This document shows positions 53,860 to 61,901 of a stretch of 64,000 bases of DNA, in pieces. Position numbers and translations under genes: made by a program. The DNA comes from Aureococcus anophagefferens (Eukaryota; Sar; Pelagophyceae; Pelagomonadales; Pelagomonadaceae), in assembly GCF_000186865.1 (NCBI RefSeq), contig NW_008705561.1:1771976-1835975 (forward strand), read 5' to 3'. Numbering within the stretch: the first letter of the stretch is position 1; each line of letters starts with the position of its first letter. The notes below the pieces were generated by a model. It had not been told where the DNA came from. It worked only from the letters and a program-made list of their open reading frames with translations, and did not search any database.

Positions 53860-55194
53860 ATGTGCGCGCTGTTCCAGGGCTTGCAGGAGCCGGTCGTGCC
53901 GGCGGCGGACGAGCCGAAGATCAAGGAGGTGCGCGCCTTCGTACTGCGGCCCAAGCCGCCACCCGAGGGCGGCGCCAACCCCTGGCACGCCGGCCCGCCG
54001 ACGGCGGCGCCCCGCTGCCCCGCCGGCGCCGTCGTCGTCGAGGTCGAGCAGGACGACGGCCTCGTGGGCGTGGGCTGCACCGTCGGCGGCGAGGCGGTCT
54101 GCGTCGTCGTCGAGGAGCACCTCGCCAAATTCGTCGAGGGCCAGTCCGCGAGGAACATCGCGCACGTCTGGGACCGGTGCTGGCGCGGCCAGACGGCGCA
54201 GGGCCGCCGGGGCCTGGGGCTCCACGCCCTCTCCGCCGTCGACCTCGCGCTCTGGGACCTGCTGGGCAAGATCACGGGCGAGCCCTGCCACGTGCTGTTA
54301 GGCGGCATGACGACGGCGCGCGTGCCGCTCATCGCGGCGACGGCGCGGCCGGAGCTCGCGCGGCGCCTCGGCTTCAAGGGCGCCAAGGTCGCGTTGCCCC
54401 GGGGCCCGGAGGCCGGCGACGCGGGCCTGCGGGAGAACGCGGAGGCCGTCCACGCGTGGCGCCGCTCCGTGGGCCCCGACTTCCCGCTCGTCGTCGCCGG
54501 CGGCGGCCGCTTCGACGCGGCCTACGCGGCCGCGCTCGCGAAGCGCTGCGAGGCCGACGGCGTCGCCTGGTTCGAGGACTGCGTCCCGCCCGACGAGCCC
54601 GCGGCGCGGCGCGCGCTGAGCCGCAAGCTCGAGCGCCTCGGCGCGGTCCACGGCGCGGGAAGCCGCGAGGCGACGCGCTGGGGCTTCGACGCGCTCGCGG
54701 ACCAGGGCGTCGGCGTGCTCGCGCCCGACGTCTGCCGCTGCGGCGGGGCCTCGGAGTTCCTCAAGATCGCCGCGCTCGCGCGCGCGCGCGGCGTCGCCGT
54801 CGCGCCGTCCGGCGGCGGCGTCTACGCCTACGGCCTCGCCATGGCGCTGCCCGACGTCCACGTCGCCGAGTGCGCCCTCGGCGAGTCCGGGGCACCCGCG
54901 CCCTTCTGGGGCGACCTCCTCGCGGGCGAGCCGCCGCCCGCGGACGGCTACGTCGCGCTCCCGCGCGCGCCGGGCTGGGGCGTGGCGCTCAACCGGGACC
55001 GCGTCGACCTCGTCCGCCCCCACGACCGCGACACGAAGCGCGCGCTCCTCTCGGCCTTCAAGAAGGTCACCGACGAGTGCAAGAACGCGCCGGAGCCCGC
55101 CACCAAGGGCCGCCGCTCCGAGTCCGCGCCCACGATCCGCGACGAGAGCGTCATGGCCGCGGACCGCGCCCTCGCCGCGAGCCTCCTCGGGTAA
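53860..55194 (+). CDS. Enolase-superfamily, rhamnonate dehydratase-like protein, probable pseudoenzyme
   Basis: 444 aa. The family layout is preserved: N-terminal capping domain (VEVEQDDGLVGVGCTVGGE, HLAKFVEGQSARNI), then the barrel with LDLLGK-type and LLGGMTTARVPLIAATARPE segments, WFEDCVPPDE (Glu239), EATRWGFDALAD, LAPDVCRCGG and VYAYGLAMALPDVHVAE. Key residues are changed: the first metal ligand (family LMLD) is Ala213 in LVVAGGG, the third (TGEHE) is Ser268, and the base histidine (VPHG) is Ser317 in APSGGG. Two of three Mg2+ ligands and the catalytic base are therefore missing. A non-dehydratase role is inferred. The C-terminal 50 residues are an added Ser/Lys-rich tail. Confidence 0.8.
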   Translation: MCALFQGLQEPVVPAADEPKIKEVRAFVLRPKPPPEGGANPWHAGPPTAAPRCPAGAVVVEVEQDDGLVGVGCTVGGEAVCVVVEEHLAKFVEGQSARNIAHVWDRCWRGQTAQGRRGLGLHALSAVDLALWDLLGKITGEPCHVLLGGMTTARVPLIAATARPELARRLGFKGAKVALPRGPEAGDAGLRENAEAVHAWRRSVGPDFPLVVAGGGRFDAAYAAALAKRCEADGVAWFEDCVPPDEPAARRALSRKLERLGAVHGAGSREATRWGFDALADQGVGVLAPDVCRCGGASEFLKIAALARARGVAVAPSGGGVYAYGLAMALPDVHVAECALGESGAPAPFWGDLLAGEPPPADGYVALPRAPGWGVALNRDRVDLVRPHDRDTKRALLSAFKKVTDECKNAPEPATKGRRSESAPTIRDESVMAADRALAASLLG

Positions 55195-55286
55195 AAAAGC
55201 CTAGCCGCGGTCGGCGCGAGCACCGGTCGACGCCTCCCTTTTTTGGGAGAGCTTCAACAACCGCTATTAATCGTGAGTCCAGAAGA

Positions 55287-55967
55287 ATGGGCGCCGAGTT
55301 TGCGGACAACGACAAGGAGGCGGCCGCCGCGCCGGCGGCGGACGCAGCGCCCGGGAACGACGAGAACGTCGCGCCCGCGGCCGCGGCGCCGGCCAAGGCG
55401 CCGGCGGGCGAGGACGCGCCGGCGCCGGGGCTGCCCGAGGACGTCGTCACGGCCGTGCGCGCCGGCGACGTCGCGACGCTCGAGGACTACCTCGCCGGCG
55501 GCGCCGACGCCGACGCGCGGCAGACGACGCCCGCGGGGCGGGGCCTGCTCTGCTGGGCCGCGCTGACGCGCCAGGCCGCGTGCCTCGCGGCGCTCCTCGA
55601 GAACGGCGCGAGCGTCGACGTCCCGGACAACTCGGGCTTCACGGCCCTCAACTACGTCGTCACCTACGGCGACGACGCCAACCGCCTCGCCGAACTCCGG
55701 CTCCTCCTCGACGCCGGCGCCGACGTCGACAAGTGCGACAACCGCGGCTTCACGCCGCTCATCCACGGCTGCGTCCGCGGCCGCGGCGACGCCGTCCGCG
55801 CGCTCCTCGCCGCCGGCGCGAACTACGACCTGCGCAACGAGATGGGCCACGACGCCGAGGCCCACGCGCGCGCCGCGGGCCACGAGGACCTCGCCGGCCT
55901 CCTCGCGGACGTCCGCGCCGCGGGCTCCTGGGCCGCGTACGAGGCGGCGCCGCCGCTGGCGGAGTAG
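55287..55967 (+). CDS. Ankyrin-repeat protein
   Basis: 226 aa. An Ala/Pro/Asp-rich N-terminus (1-50) precedes four or five ankyrin repeats: DVVTAVRAGDVATLEDYLAG, RGLLCWAALTRQAACLAALLENGASVD, SGFTALNYVVTYGDD...LRLLLDAGADVDK, RGFTPLIHGCVRGRGDAVRALLAAGANYD, and a capping unit GHDAEAHARAAGHEDLAGLL. Base composition is normal for the window, unlike the ankyrin gene at 11004. A protein-interaction module; partners unknown. Confidence 0.8.
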   Translation: MGAEFADNDKEAAAAPAADAAPGNDENVAPAAAAPAKAPAGEDAPAPGLPEDVVTAVRAGDVATLEDYLAGGADADARQTTPAGRGLLCWAALTRQAACLAALLENGASVDVPDNSGFTALNYVVTYGDDANRLAELRLLLDAGADVDKCDNRGFTPLIHGCVRGRGDAVRALLAAGANYDLRNEMGHDAEAHARAAGHEDLAGLLADVRAAGSWAAYEAAPPLAE

Positions 55968-56163
55968 GCGCGCCGCGGCGCCACGCGTATTGTAGAGGCA
56001 CTCGTCTGACTGGAACGACGGAACGCGTTCAGACAGAAAGGCGCTCCATGTTGACGACAAGGTGCATCGCATGCGAGCTCTGCGTGCGCAATGCCACCCC
56101 CGATGCCGCAGCAGCAGCATATGTAGCACGTAGTAGAAGCATCGCAAGCCGGTAGCAGAAGCG

Positions 56164-57924
56164 ATGCTGCGGCCGGCGCAGGTGAAACACACCATGGCGG
56201 TCCTCAGGCCCGAGTGGTACCACCTCTCCCCGGCGGTCGGCTGCGCGGCGACCGCCGGCGACGCCGTGCTCTCGAACATGTACCGGACCGTGAGTACGAC
56301 GAGAGAGTCGCCGTTCCTCGCGGCCTGCGACGTCGCGCGCGAGCTCTTCCACTCCGCCGGCGGCGGCGCGCCGCGGCCCGCGCGGACGCGGTCGCGCGCG
56401 GCGGGCCACCTCGACGCCGGCGACCTCGGCGCGCTCTGCGCCCAGGCGCTGGCGGGCGCGCCCGAGGACGACGCGAAGGCGCTGCGGTCCCGCGGCGTCG
56501 AGTCGAACCGCAAGCACGGCGACTGGACGGGCGTCTCCCTCGCGCGCTACCTGCGGCTCGTCGACCGGCTCCGCGCGGCCAGGGGCTTCGGCTGCGCCGT
56601 CGTGGCCCGGCGCGTCTGGGCGAGCGCGCGCGACCGCGGCGATCTGCTGGATTTCCTCGCGGGCGTCGACGGCGCCGTGTCCGTGTTCGCGCGCGGCGCG
56701 CCGGACCCCCTTTCGTGGGCGGATGACGCCTTTCCGGACGAGCCCGACGCGGCGGCCGTCGCCGCGGCGACGGCCGCGGTGCTCGCGAGCGATGCAGGCC
56801 GTACCTCCACCTTCGCGGCGAACTACGAGGTGCTGGCCTGCTCGCTCGCGTCCGCCGGGTGCCTGCGGCGGCCGCGGCGCGCGGCGACGCGGGTCTTCGG
56901 GAACGCGGAAAAGATGGACTGCGTCGAGGCGTGCGTCCGCGAGATCTGCGACCTGGTGCTCTACGACGGCGCGGCCTTCGACGCGTCGCGGCTCCCCGCG
57001 GCCGCGCCCGCGCGGCGCTTCTACGACGCCGGCGGCGACGGCGACGCGTGGTTCGCGCTCTGCCAGGGGCTTCCCGGGTGCGCGTACCTCGCCGAGACGG
57101 CCGCCGGCGACGCCTTCGAGCTCGCGCCGCGCATGGACACCGTCGCGCTCGCGGCGAGCACCCTGCTCGGCGTCGAAAAGGCGACGACGCTCGAGGCGCT
57201 CGCGGACAACTGGAACGCGCGGAACGGGTGCGCGCGGTCGCCCTCGCTCGTCGCGGACGCGAGCCGCTCGGGGTCGTACACGCCGCCGCTCGGCGAGGGC
57301 AAGCGCGTGCGCGCCGTGGGGGACCTGTGGCTCGAGTCGGGCGCGACGGAGTTGGAAATCGTCCTGGAGGAGCACCCGCCGGTGGCGCTCTCGGCGGTCC
57401 GGCGGGTGGCGGACGCCTGGACCGACGACGCTCGAAGACGGCACCTCGACGCGTTCCTCGGCCGGGGCGAGTCGGTCCTCGACGCGCTCGTCGCGCCGCT
57501 CCTCGGCGACGCGCTCATCGCGGAACTCCCCGCCGACGCCTCCGCGGAGAAGAAGCGCCTCGCGATCCTCGCCGCGCGGCTCGCGGCCTCGGACGCCCGG
57601 GCCTGGGCGCCGGCGTCCGAGGCCGCGGACCGCGGGAGCCGCGACGACGTCGCCCGGGCCGCGGACCGCGCGCGCGAGGCCCGGGTCGCGGCCGCGCTGC
57701 GCGTCGCCGCCTCGGACGCCGCGCTCGCCGGCGAGCTCCTGCCGACGCTGCTCGCCCACGCGGACCACCTCGACGCGCGCGGCGTCGCCAAGGCGCTCCG
57801 CGGCCGCGCCGGCACCTACGCCGGCGACGCCGAGCTCCTGGCGTCGCGGCCCGACGTCGCCCGCTACCTCGCGGAGCCGCCGCCGCTCGAGCGGGTCCGC
57901 CGGTTCTTCGAGTTTCCCGGCTAA
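56164..57924 (+). CDS. Large protein of unknown family with CVEACVREI motif
   Basis: 586 aa, no signal peptide or membrane span. Possible landmarks are GVSLARYLRLVDRLRAARGF, a stretch around NAEKMDCVEACVREICDLVLYD followed by FDASRLP and RRFYD (about 240-290), LADNWNARNG, and a C-terminal alpha-solenoid-like half (PLLGDALIAELPAD, LAGELLPTLLAHADHLDARG). The Cys-Val-Glu...Arg-Glu segment looks like a conserved core, but I cannot name the family. The last 150 residues are Ala/Arg/Asp-rich helices. Confidence 0.55.
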   Translation: MLRPAQVKHTMAVLRPEWYHLSPAVGCAATAGDAVLSNMYRTVSTTRESPFLAACDVARELFHSAGGGAPRPARTRSRAAGHLDAGDLGALCAQALAGAPEDDAKALRSRGVESNRKHGDWTGVSLARYLRLVDRLRAARGFGCAVVARRVWASARDRGDLLDFLAGVDGAVSVFARGAPDPLSWADDAFPDEPDAAAVAAATAAVLASDAGRTSTFAANYEVLACSLASAGCLRRPRRAATRVFGNAEKMDCVEACVREICDLVLYDGAAFDASRLPAAAPARRFYDAGGDGDAWFALCQGLPGCAYLAETAAGDAFELAPRMDTVALAASTLLGVEKATTLEALADNWNARNGCARSPSLVADASRSGSYTPPLGEGKRVRAVGDLWLESGATELEIVLEEHPPVALSAVRRVADAWTDDARRRHLDAFLGRGESVLDALVAPLLGDALIAELPADASAEKKRLAILAARLAASDARAWAPASEAADRGSRDDVARAADRAREARVAAALRVAASDAALAGELLPTLLAHADHLDARGVAKALRGRAGTYAGDAELLASRPDVARYLAEPPPLERVRRFFEFPG

Positions 57925-57944
57925 GGATCTCCGCGCTAGACGGC

Positions 57945-60047
57945 TTACTTGTCGAGCGCGACCTTGAGGCTCGCGGCGTCCGTGGGCTTGAGGAGCACGC
58001 CGCTCTGCTCGCGCGTCCACACGCGGCCGTCGGGGTCGTCGAGGGGCGCGAACTTGTACGTGTACTGCGAGACGCGCACCTGGCTCGGCGGGTCGCCGGC
58101 GGCGAAGGGGTTCTCGTTGAGCAGCGAGCTCGTCGCCTCGTCGTTCGTCGCGAGCTTGTGGAGCAGGGTCAGGAACCAGCGCTCGGTCGTCGCGTCCCTG
58201 CCCCGGCACGCGGAGATCCAGAGCTGCCAGTCGAGGCGCCAGTGCCAGGGGCTCACCTGGCGCAGCTTCGCGGTCGGGTCCGCGGGTAAGGCCCGGAAGT
58301 CGTACTCGCGCCAGTCCTCGCCGTCGCGTTTGCCCTCGATGACCAGCGCGTTTTTCCGGTCGTTGACGGACCCGAAGGCGCCGAAGGCGTTGGCGAGGCG
58401 GAAGGCCCGCAGGTTCACGGGCCGCGGCGCGTCGTCGCTCAGGCCCAGCGCGCGGTACGCGGGCCGCACGTCGACGACGCGGTCGAAGGTCGAGTTCATC
58501 GCCTGGTGTGGCGGCCGCCGGCCGTCCAAATCGCCGCGGCGCGCCGGCGCGGCGAGGTTCTCGTAGGTCGGCCGGTTGAGCCAGAGGAGGAGGGCGCCGA
58601 GCGCGACCGCGAGCGGATTGTCGATCAGGGTCCGCTGGAGGAACGGCGCCGCGGCCGCCGGGCCCACGCTCCCGAGGAACGCGTCGTCGAAGCACATGAG
58701 CGCGGGGACCATGGTCAGGTAGTTGAGGAAGGACAGGTTGCCCGACGCGACGAGGCCCCCCTGGAAGAGGATGTGGACGAGGCCGTAGCCCGCCGTCGCC
58801 GCGCGGCCGAGGCCGCCCACGGCGCCGCCGACGCAGGAAAGCGCGAGCCCCAACGGCAACAACGCGGGCGCGAAGAGCTCGATGACGTGGTTCGACGCCG
58901 TCGCGAAGCGGTGCGCGGCCTTGGGCAGGAAGTGGAGCCGCCGGCTCAGGGGCCCCGGCAGGGGCTGCGTCTCGAAGAACGTGGACATGGCGCTCAGGTC
59001 GAACCAGCCGTCCGTCGCGCGCCCCCGCGCGCGGAGCTTGATCAGGCCCGCGCCGAGCATGATCTTGAAGCAGAGCCAGCGAAACGCGAGCACGCCGAGC
59101 CACTGCGGCGATTGCGGGAGCAGGCAGAGCGCCGTCGTCTCCAGGAGCTGCGAATCCCAGCCGTAGGAGTAGAACGGCGCGCCGACGGTCGCCAAACTGA
59201 GGTAGCACGCGTAGCAGCCCGCGAGCGCGAGCCAGCCCGGCCCGCCGCCGGCGCCGAAGAGGAAGAGCGGCGCCGCGCAGGCGAGGCCCGACGCCGCGAC
59301 GACGTCCAGGCCCGCGTCGAGCGACACGCGCTTCTTCGGCGCGTCGAGCTCCTTGCCCTGGTAGCAGAACCAGAGCAGCGTCGGCGCGGCCTCGACGCGC
59401 CGCCGCCACGTGGACTGCCTCGTCGCGACGCGGTCGAGCGTCGCCGTCGCCGGCGACAGGCCCCGTGACCCGACGAGCGCGCGGTTCTGGCGCAGCGCCA
59501 TGAGGAAGCCGACACCGTAGAGGCCCGCGATGGCGCGCGCCGCGAGCGCCCGCGCGGCGCCGAAGGATCCGACGCCCAGGGGCCGCGCGACGGCCGACGA
59601 GCTCGCGAGCGACGCTGCGACGACGAGGACCATCGCGAGGCACGTGCCGGCCTGGGCCCACGCCGCGACGTGCGCGCGCGACAGGTACGCCGACGCCGCG
59701 GCGTAGTCCGTGACCTCCGCCGCGACGTCCCTGCAGTCGCGCGCGACGCGGCGCGCGCGCGTCGTCACCTCGCCGCGGCGCGCCCAGGCGTAGTGCCACG
59801 TCGCATTGAGGAGCGTCCGCGCCTCCTTCGCGGCGGCCTTCGGGACGGGCTCGAGGTCGCCGCGCTCCGTCTCGCCCTCGAAGGCGCTCGAGTGGCGGCG
59901 CATGCGGTCGATGCGCGCACCGAGCGCGCTGCAGGGACCGGTGCCCGAGCTTGCAGGCGATTCGCGGCGCGTCGAGCGCGCACCGAGGCGCCTTTGCGGC
60001 ACCACGAAGGCCGACGCGACGGCCAAGACCGGCAGCACGATGCGCAT
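57945..60047 (-). CDS. LMF1: Lipase maturation factor (LMF1/2) family membrane protein
   Basis: 700 aa, multi-span. The family core is well conserved: YSYGWDSQLLETTALCLLP, FRWLCFKIMLGAGLIKLRA, TFFETQPLPGPLSRRLHFLP, ATASNHVIELFAPALLPL, then the lumenal C-terminal domain with ANAFGAFGSVNDRKNALVIEG, DWREYDFRALPADP and SPWHWRLDWQLWISA. In animals LMF1 sits in the ER and folds dimeric lipases. The N-terminus MRIVLPVLAVASAFVVPQRR has a signal peptide ending in ASA|FVVP, the stramenopile plastid-import pattern, followed by a basic region. Plastid or periplastid location is therefore possible and would be unusual. Confidence 0.85.
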   Translation of the reverse strand: MRIVLPVLAVASAFVVPQRRLGARSTRRESPASSGTGPCSALGARIDRMRRHSSAFEGETERGDLEPVPKAAAKEARTLLNATWHYAWARRGEVTTRARRVARDCRDVAAEVTDYAAASAYLSRAHVAAWAQAGTCLAMVLVVAASLASSSAVARPLGVGSFGAARALAARAIAGLYGVGFLMALRQNRALVGSRGLSPATATLDRVATRQSTWRRRVEAAPTLLWFCYQGKELDAPKKRVSLDAGLDVVAASGLACAAPLFLFGAGGGPGWLALAGCYACYLSLATVGAPFYSYGWDSQLLETTALCLLPQSPQWLGVLAFRWLCFKIMLGAGLIKLRARGRATDGWFDLSAMSTFFETQPLPGPLSRRLHFLPKAAHRFATASNHVIELFAPALLPLGLALSCVGGAVGGLGRAATAGYGLVHILFQGGLVASGNLSFLNYLTMVPALMCFDDAFLGSVGPAAAAPFLQRTLIDNPLAVALGALLLWLNRPTYENLAAPARRGDLDGRRPPHQAMNSTFDRVVDVRPAYRALGLSDDAPRPVNLRAFRLANAFGAFGSVNDRKNALVIEGKRDGEDWREYDFRALPADPTAKLRQVSPWHWRLDWQLWISACRGRDATTERWFLTLLHKLATNDEATSSLLNENPFAAGDPPSQVRVSQYTYKFAPLDDPDGRVWTREQSGVLLKPTDAASLKVALDK

Positions 60048-60231
60048 CGACCTGTGTCCACCACCGACGGCGGCAAGGGCGCGCGGCTCAGCCTTAGACT
60101 TCTTGGCTGCTTCAATTCTAGGAACTGTGGGCCACGATCAAGACGCCTATCAAGGGGACTTTAACCAACAAAAGCAGCCGGGCACGCACGCATAAAGCCC
60201 CCCCCGGTCGCGCCGCTCGCGGCGCGCGCGC

Positions 60232-60891
60232 TCACGCGCCCTCGGCCGGCGCGGCGGCGTCCGCCGCGCCCTCCTTGGGCGTGCCGTCGTGCGTCTCCTC
60301 GCCGGCCGCGACCTTGGTCGCCTTGTCGAGGTTCGCCGCGAAGTCCGTGTTGTTCGGCGCGAGCGAGAGCGCGTGGGCGAACTCGAGCTTGGCGGCCTCG
60401 TAGTCGAAGGTGTTGTAGTGCGCCGCGCCGAGCGAGTTCGCGATGGCCGGGTTCGCCTCGTTCGCCTCGCGGAGCCGCGTGAGGAGGGGCTTGGACTCGT
60501 CCCAGCGGCCGGCCTGGCTCAGGCGCTGGGCGTGGAGGAAGATGGTCTCGCCGTCGTTGGGGTTGAGCTGGGACAGGATCTGGCTGAACGCGGCCGCGCG
60601 GTTCGCCATCGACATCGCCGCGCTCAGGTCGCTGAGGAGCGACAAAGCCCCGAAGGTCGACTGCATGGCCTCGAGGAGGCAGACCTCGGCCTGGGGCAGG
60701 TTCCGCTGCATGATCAGCAGCTGCGCGACGGCGTAGCGGTCGTCGAAGCCGCCGCCCATCACGGGGCACTGGATGGGCTGCTCCGGCGCCGCCGCCGCCG
60801 CCGCCGGCTCCTCGGCGGCGGGCGCGGCGGCCTCCTGGGCGAGCGACGACGCGCACAGCGCGGCGGCGGCGACGAAGACGCGGGCGAGCAT
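60232..60891 (-). CDS. Secreted or lumenal TPR protein
   Basis: 219 aa. Signal peptide MLARVFVAAAALCASSLAQ, an Ala/Glu/Pro linker, one CPVMGGG segment, then helical repeats: AVAQLLIMQRNLPQAEVCLLE, FSQILSQLNPNDGETIFLHA, LSQAGRWDESKPLLTRL, NSLGAAHYNTFDYEAAKLEFAHALSLAPN. The last is a near-canonical TPR. Ala/Glu-rich tail. Partners unknown. Confidence 0.7.
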   Translation of the reverse strand: MLARVFVAAAALCASSLAQEAAAPAAEEPAAAAAAPEQPIQCPVMGGGFDDRYAVAQLLIMQRNLPQAEVCLLEAMQSTFGALSLLSDLSAAMSMANRAAAFSQILSQLNPNDGETIFLHAQRLSQAGRWDESKPLLTRLREANEANPAIANSLGAAHYNTFDYEAAKLEFAHALSLAPNNTDFAANLDKATKVAAGEETHDGTPKEGAADAAAPAEGA

Positions 60892-61077
60892 GGCTGCGGA
60901 AGGCGACGCGGTCCGGTGGCGGGGGCTGCCCTCGCGAGGAATTCAATCGCGCGCTGTGACGAGTTGCGGCCGACAGTGCTGTGAGAGAGCATGAGGGCTG
61001 CCCCCGGCAGCTCGTGCTCAGCCGCCGCGCGTCGACATCCCGCACGCTGACGCAGATCTTCGCCCATAAATGATGCG
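60892..61077. promoter_or_regulatory. Divergent promoter with two GGGCTGC elements
   Basis: This region lies between the TPR gene (minus) and the PC-esterase-like gene (plus). GGGCTGC occurs at 60923 and 60995, the same core seen upstream of several other genes in the window. No TATA box. Confidence 0.35.
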
Positions 61078-61881
61078 ATGCTCTCCGCCGTCCTCGGCGT
61101 CACCAGCATCCTCTTCGTCGGCGACTCTCTCGTCGCCTCGCAATATTTCTGGCTGCGAGAGGCGCTCGTGGAGCAAGGCTATCGCTGCGCGGAGTCGGCA
61201 GCCCGGCACCACGCCGAGGGATCGGTGAAGCATAGCCTCTGCAGCGGCACAGAGCCGTCATCCATCGAGCTCGCGCTCCTCGCCAACATCCCCTCGATCC
61301 CCGGCCTGCGGCACAACCGCGACTCGCGGCCCTTCAAATGCGCGCGCTTCGCCGCGGAGTCCGAGCGCGCGCTCGGCAACGGCACGCGCCCGCGCGCCGT
61401 CGTCTTCAACGTCGGCGCCTGGTACGAATGGTGGCAGAACCACACGTCCGCCGAGGCGCTCGCGCGCTTCGAGGTCGACGTGCGGAAGCTCGGGACGTGC
61501 CTCGCGCGCCTCGCGCGGCCGGGCGACCGCGTGGTATGGCGGGAGGTCGCGCCGTCGCACTTCTCGTCGCCCGACGGCTCCTTCGGCGCGCTCCTCGCGG
61601 CGATCTTCGACGGGACGGCCGCGCGGGACGCGCCGTGCCGGCCCCTGGCGCCCGGCGTCGAGCCCTGGCAGGTCGCCTACAACCGCGCGGCGGACCTCGT
61701 CCTCCCGGCGCGCGTCGAGCGGCTCCGCGTCTACGATGCGACGGCGCCGCTCTGGGACGACCACAAGGCGACGACGGCGACGGCGTCGGGCATCCGCGAC
61801 TGCACGCACTTCGCCGACGGCGGCGACGCGCGGGCCCTGTGGACGCGGCTGCTCCTCGCGCTCCTCGCGCGTGCGACGTAG
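61078..61881 (+). CDS. SGNH/PC-esterase-like (TBL-type) secreted protein
   Basis: 267 aa. N-terminal MLSAVLGVTSILFVGDSLVASQYFWLREAL combines a hydrophobic start with the GDS block. The later AVVFNVGAWYEWW and VVWREVAPSHF segments match the central strands of TBL/CAS1-type PC-esterases, and DCTHFADGGDA near the C-terminus is the DxxH catalytic motif. Such proteins transfer or remove O-acetyl groups on cell-wall or mucin-like glycans. Short signal sequence; no other membrane span. Confidence 0.7.
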   Translation: MLSAVLGVTSILFVGDSLVASQYFWLREALVEQGYRCAESAARHHAEGSVKHSLCSGTEPSSIELALLANIPSIPGLRHNRDSRPFKCARFAAESERALGNGTRPRAVVFNVGAWYEWWQNHTSAEALARFEVDVRKLGTCLARLARPGDRVVWREVAPSHFSSPDGSFGALLAAIFDGTAARDAPCRPLAPGVEPWQVAYNRAADLVLPARVERLRVYDATAPLWDDHKATTATASGIRDCTHFADGGDARALWTRLLLALLARAT

Positions 61882-61901
61882 GCGCCGCTCTCTCGGAGCC
61901 G

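Noticed and set aside
53748..55967. 739-codon frame joining the enolase-like region to the ankyrin protein
   Set aside because: Its first two thirds are an out-of-frame reading of the enolase-family gene; only the part from 55287 has ankyrin repeats.
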